The notes beneath the pieces were generated by a model that saw only the letters and a list, made by a program, of their open reading frames with translations, did no database searches and was not told the DNA's origin. Positions 31,204 through 42,718 of a stretch of 64,000 nucleotides of DNA are shown here, in pieces. The DNA comes from Hedera helix (Eukaryota; Streptophyta; Magnoliopsida; Apiales; Araliaceae). The position numbers were made by a program, and so were the translations under genes. The stretch spans positions 51,335,524 through 51,399,523 of the forward strand of contig OX359269.1 of the NCBI GenBank assembly GCA_947179155.2. Direction: 5' to 3'. The first letter of the stretch is position 1, and every line of letters starts with the position of its first letter.

Positions 31204-33411
31204 TGTAAGACTCCGACTTTTATGAAATACAAATTTAATTTTTTTATTTATATTTTCTTCTGAAGTGGTAAATGGATAAATTGACAAAAATTAAAGTTAA
31301 AAAAATATTGATTGCAAATTTTATCGTGTCGGAGAATATCCGTTTTGTCGGAGAATATTCGATTCATACAACGGCGCTAAAAAATCAAACATTGGTAGAC
31401 CCCACAATGAAATATTGTCGAATATAGAAAACGACATAAGTAACATTTTAAAATTAAAAATGATCAACAGTACTATCACTTTTAACTGTTAAAATATCCG
31501 GTGGTAAAAGAATAGTAAAACACAGTATTACATAGTAACATACGGTATTGCACAGTAACACACGGTATTGTATAGTATTTTATATTATTGAACTGATAAA
31601 GTGGTTATTATACAATATTAATTTCATTGAATCAATAATTGTTACATACACAATAATTCATATTACTGAATCAATAACTGATAATTGTCACAGTAGTATA
31701 TGCACAGTAATTCACTTTACTGAATCAATAATTGTCATTACACAGTGATGCGGTTTTTCTTTTATTTATTTTCTGCATTATTGTTATCACTATTATGATG
31801 TTGATTTAACAGTAGTATTTCATTATTAGTTGATATTTTTGCTAGTATTGTGAGTATCTAATTCAGAAAGTCAACTACATTGTATTTACAACAATTGATT
31901 TTAATAATGAATAATTGGTGAATTATTGTTGAATAATTGAATTTATAAAGTAATTTATTTTATATAATTTATATAAAGTTAATTGTTTTATATATAAATT
32001 TAATTGTTATATATATAAAGTTAATTGATTTATATAAAGTTAATTATTTTATATATAAAGTTAGTTGATTTATATAAAGTTAATTATTTTGTAAATAAAA
32101 TTAGTTGTTATATATATAAAGTTAGTTGTTTTTGTTAAGATATGAAATAACCAGTATAAATTAAAAGAAATTTGAATGAATGGTTTAGATTAAAGAAATC
32201 TTAAAAGATAAAATGTGTTTTATGGATTAAACATTTTTTTGAAATGAACGATTTAGATTAATTTAGAAAATCTTGGTTTATTATAGATTTTTGGGCTATA
32301 AATAGATGTTTTCATAACTTACTTGCTTATTCTTTCATTCACTCTCTAAGATATTACTTTGTATAAGTTTTCTTTGTGTGTGTTTAAGCTATCGTGAGTA
32401 TTTGTAAATGTCAGTAAGAGTACAAGTATTGTTCAAGTTGATCAACTTCATTTAAATCAATATACAGTCACGTGTTAAGGTAAACGATATTATTTTCCTT
32501 CATACTCTTAAGCTTACTCTGGTAAGTATTATTCAGTAAAACTTTCTACAATGATTATATGTTTCTTAATAATTTGCGTTTCATTAAATATCATTTCACG
32601 TGAACCTTCTTATTACTTGAACTTTTCTATTGAATTTTAACCATTATTTTGAACTGTTGATCTCAAATATCATTATTGAATTTGAGTCCACATCATGTTG
32701 ATAATTTGGATATTATTTGACTATGGACAAAGTATCCAATTATTTTATTTATCATTTATATCTCTATTGTTATTCTAATCATCAATAATCAATTTGTTGT
32801 TAATATTTATGACCTAGGGTACATATAATTAGATAAAGGCAATATAATAGTGGTGTGTCTTTTAGGGTACATGGTGAATGTTCTATTTAGCTTTAGGCAA
32901 AGAAGAACAGTTGTTGGTATGATCATAACCAGTGGTGTTTCAGATGATAAAAGTTGATTATATTTTTTTGACAAAGAAAAGCTAGTGGATATCATAATCT
33001 ACATGATTCTTCTAATAAATTGCTCATTCCGCTGCTATTATTGATCTAAAATTTGTTGTTTATTATATTCAATTAAGAACTCAACTGTTGAAAATTAATG
33101 ATAATTTACTCATTGTTATCATAGTCATGGTATTTTTTTACTGGGATATTTGAGCTCACCCTTTCGTTTGTTTCATTATTTTTCAGGAAATGAGAGAGTA
33201 GCTAGGTCTAATCGGGGAATGGAATGAATATCCAAGTGATAACTTTAGTAGTCTTCACATGTTTTAAAATAGTGTGACAATAATAATGAATGCTTAGTTG
33301 TGTATTATTGAGCTCCGTGTGTTTTGTATTATGTACTGTTTTGTAATAGTTATCGTGTATTTTTTGGCATCTTAAATTAAGTTGTGTAAACCCAAATTTA
33401 TGGGCGTCACA
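31204..33411 (+). mobile_element. Solo LTR of a second gypsy-like family
   Basis: 2208 bases starting TGTAAGAC and ending GGGCGTCACA, flanked by the 5-bp duplication TTAAT (31199-31203 and 33412-33416). No internal domain, primer site or polypurine tract is present between them, so this is a solo LTR left by recombination between the two LTRs of an element. The first 600 bases resemble 63139-63790 at the window end. It contains degenerate repeats of TATTG..ACAGTA at about 31510-31750. The end sequence GTCACA is shared with the Tekay/Del-like element, suggesting a related lineage. Confidence 0.85.
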
Positions 33412-33604
33412 TTAATAATTAAGCATGCATAATAACTAGTAGCTACATTTGCTTTTATATCTCTACTTTCATATATATATATATATATATTTGCTAAAAT
33501 AAAAATTAGAAAACATACGTTAGTAAACATATGCCAGTAAAGAGGAGAGAGAAAGTGATGGACGAGTTTTTGGTCGGAACATCATTCATCTAAAATGTAA
33601 TGCT

Positions 33605-34045
33605 CATCTTTTCTTTCAAGCCAACACAATAACAGACGCCGCTAACTTTCAGATCTTTCAACGATATTGAAACATCATCTACTATAACCTACTTGTCAAC
33701 AACCAATCAATACCATGTCAACAAAATGTCCAGACGTGCAACCGAACGAGGGGCAATTATGATTGCCTGACATCTTTCCATTAAGCCAACATATCAACAT
33801 AGGCTGCAGACGTTCGAATCTTTTAGCAGTACTCACACGCCAGGACGCAATTAAGTCATAAGTCGCATCACATCATTTTACGAAAGCATCACGTACTAAG
33901 ACCTACTAACCAACAACCATCTTACAGCATGTCAACAAAAATTTTAGAAGGGCCCTCAATCGGTTGCCACATCTTTTCTTTTAAGCCAACACGATGACAG
34001 ACGCCATTAACTTTCGAACCTTTCAACGGTACCAAAACACCACTT
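33605..34045 (+). repeat. Diverged tandem repeat, about three units of 165-200 bp
   Basis: Three units begin with AAGCCAACA at about 33618, 33783 and 33983. Each is followed by a CAGACG string and a CGAA/CAGATCTTT string; two units share ACTTTC..CTTTCAACG, and two share ACCTACT..CAACAACCA and CATGTCAACAAAA. The block is GC-richer than its surroundings. Origin unknown; it could be minisatellite-like DNA from a transposon. Confidence 0.55.
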
Positions 34046-34381
34046 ACTAGTATATATAAATTGACCATCTCACCCATCATTTATTATTATTACTATTATT
34101 ACATGAATCATTTGAATTTCATGAACCAAGTTACTTGAAATATGCCTTACCACGAAAGTCCTTTATTATTTTGTTGAATATATTCTCCATAAATAATTCT
34201 CTCTTTATCTTTTAAGATATAATATCAATATTCTTTAAATTTAATATTAATTTAAATCAAATTTATTTTTTTTCCAATATCATTAAACCAAAAATAAATT
34301 TTACTATATAAAAAACATATATTAAAGAATAATATGCGATCTTATCATACTCTAATTAATTAATTAAATATTAAATAAATT

Positions 34382-34520
34382 ATTTTATGTTATTGGAATA
34401 CGTGAACAGTATGCTTATTCTCTTACATATTTATGAGTCCCATCACAAATATGCACTACAAATATGTGAGAGGAGAAAGTATATTATTCACTTCTCTATT
34501 AATAATATTCTTAAAATAAA
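34382..34520. mobile_element. Imperfect inverted-repeat MITE-like element, copy 2
   Basis: The outer arms TTATTTTA pair with TAAAATAA and inner arms GTGAACAGTATGC..CTCTTACATATTTATGAG pair imperfectly with the right half. The arm sequence resembles the element at 1592-1731, so both probably belong to one family. Confidence 0.4.
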
Positions 34521-35540
34521 CTTGTCCGTACGTACACGACGTATTGATCCCTCACGTAACAATAAGTTTGTCTAGTAGTGCAATTTCCAAACTTTGTGTG
34601 CCCTTTCTTTTATTTATAGTCAGTAACTAACGCATTGTAAATTATGTGAAATAAAAATTAAAATTTTAAAAATAAAATAAAAATATATAAAAATTTAAAT
34701 TAAAAAAATAAAATAATAATATAACTAAAGGTATAAAGACAAAAAGGAGACAAAAAAAGAAGAAAAAAAAACATAATGTGATATAGTTACACTGTTGACG
34801 TCAACTGTTCTAAAAAATATAAGATAGTCAGATAGATATAGATATTTTTACTCTCTTAAAGTTAGAGATATAATTTGATTTTTTATGTTAAACGGTGACA
34901 TATTAAATTTTAAATTATTATGAATTTATTTAATTTTAATTAATATAATTATTATAATTGTATAATATATAACAAAAATTATTAATCACAAAAATTATTG
35001 TATTTTTAATTTTTATTAGTTATATCAATTCTAAAGTTTATTTTGCTATTGTTTAAATTTAAAATTTAAATTATATTTTTAATTTTAAAACTGAAGGAAG
35101 GAGTACAAAATTGTTTATGTTATTATTGGCTTTCTCCACCTCTGTTCTCCCGCAACATTTCAATTACAACTGCATTCTTTGTCTATTGGATCATTGTATT
35201 CGTAGCAGCAGTCACAGGAATTAACTAATAAGATATTTATGCTTACTCACCTCACACTATCTGTCTGGGCATTGATCCGAAGCTCGGCTATAAAGCAAAG
35301 GCAGAACCATATTTAGTATCTCCCTCACGCGAAAAATCCAATCTCTGTAGAATTCCATTTGTTTTCGGATAATACTGCATATATAATATTCGATAACAAA
35401 ATTAAATATTATATTTATTTTAATTTTAAAAAAATAAAATTTAACAAAAATTTTAAATTTTATCTTATTTTTTAATAATTAAGATATATTTTATCATTAA
35501 TTTTATCGGGAGATGTTGTGGACCCCCCAAAACACCTTCC

Positions 35541-36643
35541 ATAAAATCTCTCTCATTCTCTTCGCTCTTTTATCGCCTCGCGTATAATCAATCTCTTGTG
35601 TGGACGTTGGAAAAATTTATCGTATTTCTTTTCCGTGTTTCAGGTCACTTCACTATAAGTCTAGTATACTTCTCTTTCTAACTTGTTAACTGTCCGTTTC
35701 TCAAAAGGCTCTTTTCTTAATAATGTAATTGTCAAGGAGGTACTTTCTTTGATTGTCTTTTCTTTAATTGATGCCCATTTGTTCAAACTTGATCTGAATC
35801 ATTCCTCTTTAGATTTTGTTATGAATTCTCTCTAATCATCCCCTGCATAAATTTTGGGGGTTTGTGGTGTTCTGGCGAATGCCCATTTGCCCAAACTTGT
35901 TCTAAACCCTCATAATCACTTCGTCACAAATGGGTCTTCGCTAATTTTGTGGACTTTGGTTTCCAAACTTTCTAACTCCTTGAGTTTTTACATTTCAAGA
36001 ATTTTGGCATAAAAATATTCAGACCATGTAACTGATCCTTAGTCTTTTGTTGCATTCATTGCCTTTTGTACATGTAAGAATAATAGTAGAGGTCAGGTGA
36101 TGGATATGAACTTTTCTGAAGTCAACCGCTAGTTGGTATCTTAGTTGATGGAGATGGTTTTGTTATTTCGTTAGTCTCGACTGCCTGATTATCAATGAAT
36201 CCACTTCGTTAGTATCACTGATTTTTCACTCAGTTATGGAATCCAAGTAGGCAGGATTGAGATTACTATCTTTATCTGATTCACATTCATTACTTACTAT
36301 TCTTGTATTCTTTCTTATAACTTAACTAAAATAATTCTTTGTATGTTATACTAAAATGTAATTCTGGTACTTATACATTCTAATTCACGTACCTCACCAA
36401 GGACCGTTTATACATTGAAAATAATGATCAGGCAATCCCTGTCATTGTGCCCATAGCCCCATATTTTCTTCTAGTTTGATTATGAACATATAGTTATCTT
36501 AATATTGGCCTCTCGAGACCCTTAGTTTGAAGTTTGAGTGTGTCATGTGTAGCCCATCTCGTACCAGCTAGTACTTTGTCAAGTTTAAAGGAAAAAGTAA
36601 AAAATAAAAATAAAATCCTTAATTGCATAACTTTTGAGTTAGC
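35541..36643 (+). promoter_or_regulatory. Promoter and 5' leader region of the borate transporter gene
   Basis: From about 35560 the base composition changes to a CT-rich, leader-like sequence. Several minimal AUG-stop ORFs (ATGTAA) lie at 35723, 36026, 36072 and 36356. An acceptor-like CTTTTGAGTTAG ends one base before the ATG at 36644, so at least one 5'UTR intron is likely and some of these ATGTAA elements may be spliced out. Transcription start not determined. Confidence 0.4.
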
Positions 36644-39600
36644 ATGGAAGAAACGTTTGTTCCCTTCCATGGAATCAAGAATGATCTTCAAAAAAGGTTG
36701 CTATGCTACAAGCAAGACTGGACCGGTGGTCTACGCGCAGGTATCAGGTGTGTGATTTATCTGTAGCTCATCATACATGACTTTCTTGTGAAGATTTTGA
36801 TTTATTTAACTTGGGCGAATATACTTGATCATCAATATGAGTAATCATATTTCTTGAAATTATTAATACTTAATGTTATTGCAATAAGAAAGAGCATTAC
36901 ATTTAGTAGTTTGCGGATGCAGTAGATGATCTTGCTAACCTTTTGTTGACAAGGATCCTGGCACCAACAACATACATATTTTTTGCTTCAGCAATTCCAG
37001 TTATATCGTTTGGGGAGCAACTAGAGAGAGATACTGGTATGATAGTTTATAATTGTCAAGGCTTGTTGTCATCTCTGATTCTAAGGTGTATTGGCCAAGC
37101 TTAACAAAGGTTTTTGTATATATCTGCTGTAGAGGGAACCTTAACCGCAGTGCAAACTCTTGCATCAACATCACTATGTGGTATCATCCATTCTATTCTT
37201 GGAGGCCAACCACTACTCATTCTTGGTGTTGCTGAGCCAACAGTGTTGATGTACACATTTATGTTCAAGTTTGCGAAGGATCGAAAGGATTTGGGTCAGG
37301 AACTCTTCTTAGCCTGGACAGCATGGTATGTTCTGACTCTCTTAGAACTTAAAACTTACGTATCTGGTTACAGTTGCACGTTTCTTAACAGTGTTGTGTA
37401 CAGGGTTTGTATGTGGACAGCCCTTTTGCTTTTCACACTGGCCATTTTGGGTGCATGCTCTATAATCAATAGATTTACACGTCTGGCTGGTGAACTATTT
37501 GGCCTTCTGATTGCAATGCTCTTTATGCAGGAGGCTATTCGAGTAAGTATTCTTGGATCATTCAGTTGACTTGCTTAATTCCTTTGTGACAGAAGAAAAT
37601 ATATATTGAGATTCCAGAACAACAGATAGCATAATGAGGTTGCATCACTCCTTATATCTTCTGTCATGCTATCAATAACTTACCTGGTAATATTCTAGGA
37701 CTGACATTATGCCCATCATACCTGCTTTGTTGTTCAAAGATGTTTTCTACATATTAAGCTTCCTTATTAATGTGTGAAACTTTATTCTCTTATAGAAGTT
37801 AATTCCTTAAAATCCTTGATCAACACCAAAGGCCCAAATCCTCCAAGAAATTTTCCATGTTTCCTTTGTCCATATCAATGATCAACTTGGAACCCCTCTC
37901 AAGCATAATGTGTTCTATAACACATATTATTCTGAACACTTCCATCTCCTAAGGCTTTGAATCTTCTATAGCTATGATCCTTTAACTAGCACTGTTATCT
38001 TTTTCACTGGCAAATGCAGCAACAACATCCTCATATTTTGAACATTATCCTGTAGGGAGTGGTGGATGAGTTTAGCATACCAAAGAGAGAAAATCCTAAT
38101 CAGGCTGCATTTCTACCATCGTGGCGCTTTGGAAATGGAATGTTTGCATTGGTTCTGTCCTTTGGCCTTCTCCTCACGGCATTAAGGAGCCGTAAAGCTA
38201 GATCCTGGCGCTATGGGACAGGTAAATGTTAATGATTTTCTGAAGCTGATGTTTCTTATAAATATAATTTAATGTTGTTCTGTCAGCTTAATTTTATCTA
38301 TGGGTTAGTTCTGGCAAGTAATAATAATAGAAAAGTCTCTCAGTATTTCTCCTCTTTTGAGTTTTCTGACTTTCAAATGTGCTTTCAAGGTTGGTTACGT
38401 GGCTTTATTGCTGATTATGGTGTCCCGCTTATGGTGCTGGTATGGACTGTTGTGTCTTACATACCAGCTAATGATGTCCCAAGAGGGATACCAAGGCGGC
38501 TTTCAACTCCAAATCCATGGTCTCCTGGTGCATACTCAAATTGGACGGTTATCAAGGTGTTTCTCGTACTTCACCTTCTTCCCTATATTGAATAGTTGTT
38601 ACTTTCGTCTATCATTACTTCGGAAAGAGTTCTTCACTTCTTTCGGTCTTTGCTCTATACCCTTGCTGGAAACTCATATTGGAATCCTTTCTCAGGATAT
38701 GCTGAATGTGCCTCCTCTATATATTGTTGGAGCATTTATTCCAGCAACTATGATTGCTGTGCTTTACTACTTTGATCACAGTGTTGCATCTCAGCTTGCC
38801 CAACAGAAGGAGTTCAATCTGAAAAAACCGGCTTCATATCATTATGACCTTCTTCTTCTTGGCTTCTTGGTAAGTTATTGCTCATGGAATTTTAGATTTT
38901 TTTCCCTTTGTATATTAATCTAAGGGGTGACTTTATTTTTGTCTTCATTCTAATATTCTAACCTGACCAGGTCATATTATGTGGTCTTACTGGTATTCCA
39001 CCTTCCAATGGAGTTATTCCACAATCTCCAATGCATACAAAAAGCTTAGCAACTTTAAAACATCAGGTACTATCTGGTTCTACCAAATAATGGAACTTAG
39101 GAGAGAGTTGAGTTTCATGTGCGTGGTTAATAGAATCCTCCCATCTTTAAAATATCATTTCATTAACTTCTGGAGACTGGAGTTTTTGTGATCTTATTTT
39201 ACACCTTTTGTTTTATGATCAACTGTAAAATGAATATTCAGACCAAATAAAGGGGTCTTCCCCTCTGCACTATGCTTTTTGTACAGGAGTGCAGGACCAT
39301 AACTCAACCATTCTATGGGTCAATTAGAATTTCGCATATATGGATTCATATATGGCACAGTCATGCCAACTGTCACATATGAGCAATACTCTGTCTTCAT
39401 GCTGCCTTAAAAACTGAACTAATCTCTAGTAAGAAAACTTCTTAGAATGGTATGCCCTGGTTGTCAGCTCTTTTTTTCTAAACACAATCCATTTTCTAAT
39501 TCACCTGAAGAATTTAGCTCTCTCGAACCGATCCATTTCCTAGTCTAACTGAAGATTTTTTTTTGTTGCTAAAAACTGAATATTTTCTTAGCTGTAATGA

Positions 39601-41685
39601 TTATCTCTTCATTTTATTGGATAAACACCTCTTTTTAAAAAAATTATGTATCACTAAATCTGAAGTCTAAAGAGGACGTTATGTGTCGTTTCTCCTTGAA
39701 CAGCTTCTTCGGAATAAGCTAGTTTCTACTGCTCGAAAAAGCATGAGTAAGAATTCAAACCTGGGCCAGTTGTACCATAGCATACAAGAAGCATACAATG
39801 AATGCAAGACTCCACTTGTCTATCAAAATCCATCTGGTTTGGTAAATACTCCTACTTGTTCTTTAGATTGTTTAAACTTTTTATATTTAGTATGTTCTGC
39901 TATTACACCGTTCTTTGAACAGGGACTCAAAGAGCTGAAAGATTCCACGGTTCAAATTGCCTCAAGCACTGGCTACATTGATGCACCAGTTGATGAGACT
40001 GTTTTCGATGTGGATAAGGACATTGATGATCTTTTACCTGTTGAAGTCAAAGAGCAACGCCTCAGCAATCTGCTTCAAGCATTATTGGTTGTTGGTTGTC
40101 TAGCTGCTATGCCTCTTTTGAAGAAGATACCAACCTCAGTTCTTTGGGGGTACTTTGCTTTCATGGCCATTGAAAGCTTACCTGGAAATCAATTTTGGGA
40201 GAGGATATTGTTGCTTATCACTGCTCCAAGTCGAAGATACAAGTAAGTTTTTGTTCATATTGGCAGAAAGGGATGATGACTTTATCTAGTAATTCTTTGT
40301 AATAGCGTTTGTATAAATTTTGGAAGCTCGTCTACATTCATTTGTTAATGGCATGTAATTGCAAGACTTTTTTTTTCTCCATATGAAATAAAGTAAGGAA
40401 TAGCATTGGACTTGAATATCTCGGAATTCTACTTTCTCTTAGTCTTTTTCACCTGTTCTCAGGTATGACCACAACGAAAGTTTAGATGAACTATGATTTT
40501 GGTGCAGCTCCATATTTATGAATCCCCCTACCCGCCTCTTTCTAGTCTTTACTATTTATTAGTGGTAATCCCAATCAAATCACTAATCTTATAGGTGAAT
40601 TGAGGCATTTTCCCCCATCGTTTATTTGTCAGGGTGTTGGAGGAATATCATGTAACGTTAGTAGAGACAGTACCTTTCAAAACAATTGCGGCCTTCACCT
40701 TGTTTCAGACAGTTTACTTGCTCATGTGTTTTGGCATAACTTGTATCCCAATAGCTGGTGTTCTTTTCCCACTCTTGATCATGCTTCTTGTCCCAGTGAG
40801 GCAGTACGTGCTCCCCAATTTTTTCAAAGGAGCCCATCTTCAAGACTTAGATGCCGCAGAATATGAAGAAGCTCCTGCAATTACATTCAACATGTCATTT
40901 GGGGTAAGTTTTCTACAACTTTTCTATCTCAGCTAAACCTGTAAATACATTCAGAATAAATTTTTATACAATAACAATGTAAGAGAATTTCACGGTACCG
41001 GATAACAGGATCTTGACACATCATTATTGAAATTTATGTTTGGAAAAAAAAATTCTCTTATTGTACTGGGGTGTCATAATCCTGTTGCCACTTGTACTCT
41101 GGAACTGTTCTGGGTTTCACATTGAAAATTTATTCAGATCATTATCAAATTTGGTGCAAGTTGGTGACAAAATTTACTAGAGTTGTGCCACTGATGAAAT
41201 TCTGAATAGGTGCTAATCTTATTTACATTCGATCTAACATAGGACTCACAATTGGGACTAGGAACCACTAGTGTACTTCAGTCATAATCTGATCCTTATT
41301 CCTGTCTTGGCTCATCATATTCTTTAGCTTCTATACCCATCTATGATTGAGACTTGGAACCACCACTGGACTTACATACTTGCAGGATCAAGACAATCAA
41401 GCAAGAACTGCCCAGATTGACAGTGCGGAGATCCTTGATGAAATCATAACTAGAAGCCGTGGTGAGATTCACCTGGCACAGTCTCCAAATGTAACTAGTT
41501 CAACCCCAACTTCATTAGAGGATATGAAGCCTGCATATAGCCCGCGGGCGTCACAGAGGGCATATGGCCCCTGCATGAATGAGTTGAGTCCCAGATCAAC
41601 TGCAAAAGGTCTCGAAATAAGGCAAACACCCAGTGCTGGGCCATCCATTCTTGGTCAAAGCAGTCATGGTTCACCTTCAGGTTAA
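36644..41685 (+). CDS. BOR1: Borate exporter, BOR1-type (HCO3-/anion exchanger family, SLC4-like)
   Basis: Twelve coding exons: 36644-36747, 36954-37036, 37133-37325, 37404-37542, 38056-38221, 38390-38556, 38696-38869, 38971-39066, 39704-39841, 39923-40242, 40633-40903, 41386-41685. All introns are GT-AG, and the joined frame is 2151 bases for 716 residues plus stop. The protein exports borate from cells toward the xylem. Recognisable family segments are ILAPTTYIFFASAIPVISFG, LGGQPLLILGVAEPTV, RLAGELFGLLIAMLFMQ, NPWSPGAYSNWTVIK, YYFDHSVASQLAQQKEF, IPPSNGVIPQSPMHTKSL and ELKDS..DDLLPVEVKEQR. Ten or more hydrophobic segments precede a hydrophilic tail. Lys592 in FFKGAHLQDLD lies where the regulatory ubiquitinated lysine (K590) of Arabidopsis BOR1 is known. 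Of the three BOR1 trafficking tyrosines, Tyr398 and Tyr405 are kept but position 373 is His. BOR1 versus BOR2/3 is not resolved. Confidence 0.94.
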
Positions 41686-42718
41686 ACCCCAAGCAGCTAA
41701 ATTATTCCTGTGTAATGGTTCTCAGTGGTTCTCGAGAGGTCTTGTCTTGTGTTATGTAAGTAGTATAGTGTTTGATGTTGTAATGTTTTCTTTTTTCAGT
41801 CTTTTGTGTGTATCTTAGTACTAGGATTGCTTGTGAATAACATGATGATAATTGAAGAATATATGCTAAAGATAAACATTATTGCAGAAATTTGTTTTCT
41901 TAACTTGTGTTGTGGATGGATGAATAGTTGAAGACGAGTAAATGTAGCAGCTCTGGGTTTTGGTTTATGTACCAAAGTTTGAGTGGAATATAGTAAATAC
42001 AATATCTGACATACAAAATCTAAATACCTAATATAAGTGGAGTAAACTGTTATTTCCCTGCATATTTGTGCATACATTTTGAACCCAGTTCTTCATATTA
42101 TAGTCCACGGCTATTCAATTGTAATACTATTACAACATAGATTCAAACTTCTATATCTTCTTCTGATAAGTTAGTTATCTCAGAAAGGATATTCAAATTT
42201 ATATTAACTCTACATTGATATCTTATAATAATACTAGTGTGAGATTTAGTCCTTATAACAAGCTCACATTGATATTCGTAACAAATATTCTCGTAAGAAA
42301 CTTGAATTGAATGAAAAAATTGGTTAAATACAAAACATTTACATTCGAAGATTGTAAGCAGTGTGGGCTGTGGGGTATTTGCCAAATTAAGCCTGGCACT
42401 TCTCCAAATTCCTCTAGTTTTAGTGGGCATGCCCATTAAAAAAGAAAAACCTAGCCCACGCCTGCAGGGGCTTGAAAACTAATCAAATAGATAATTTACT
42501 ACTACTAATTTAAAAACAAAAAGACGCAGACCAAGAAAAAGAAAAAGAAAAAGAAAAAGAATTAAGTGGGAATAGGAGTAATACGACATCGTTAAACCCT
42601 ACGAACCAAGTCCAAGTGATGAACTCCTTCGAGTCGAGTCTGGTATGCATCTGATCGATCTCTCTGGTATAACCGACCAACCAACATTGCGTACGTAGAA
42701 GGGAAGGAGGGAGAAAGA
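41686..42718. other. Intergenic region, 3' UTR of the borate transporter gene and upstream flank of the esterase pseudogene
   Basis: The first few hundred bases probably hold the transporter 3' UTR. From about 42535 there is an AAGAAA-rich run. No further coding potential is recognised. Confidence 0.5.

Larger units (their letters stand above)
33417..35540. other. Intergenic region with degenerate repeats
   Basis: No gene seen. It holds a (TA)n at about 33473-33490, the degenerate repeat at 33605-34045 and a foldback element at 34382-34520. The right end (from about 35500) is the probable promoter of the borate transporter gene. Confidence 0.5.

Noticed and set aside
37790..38040. Possible transposon coding fragment in intron 4 of the borate transporter
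   Set aside because: No frame on either strand gives a recognisable protein stretch.
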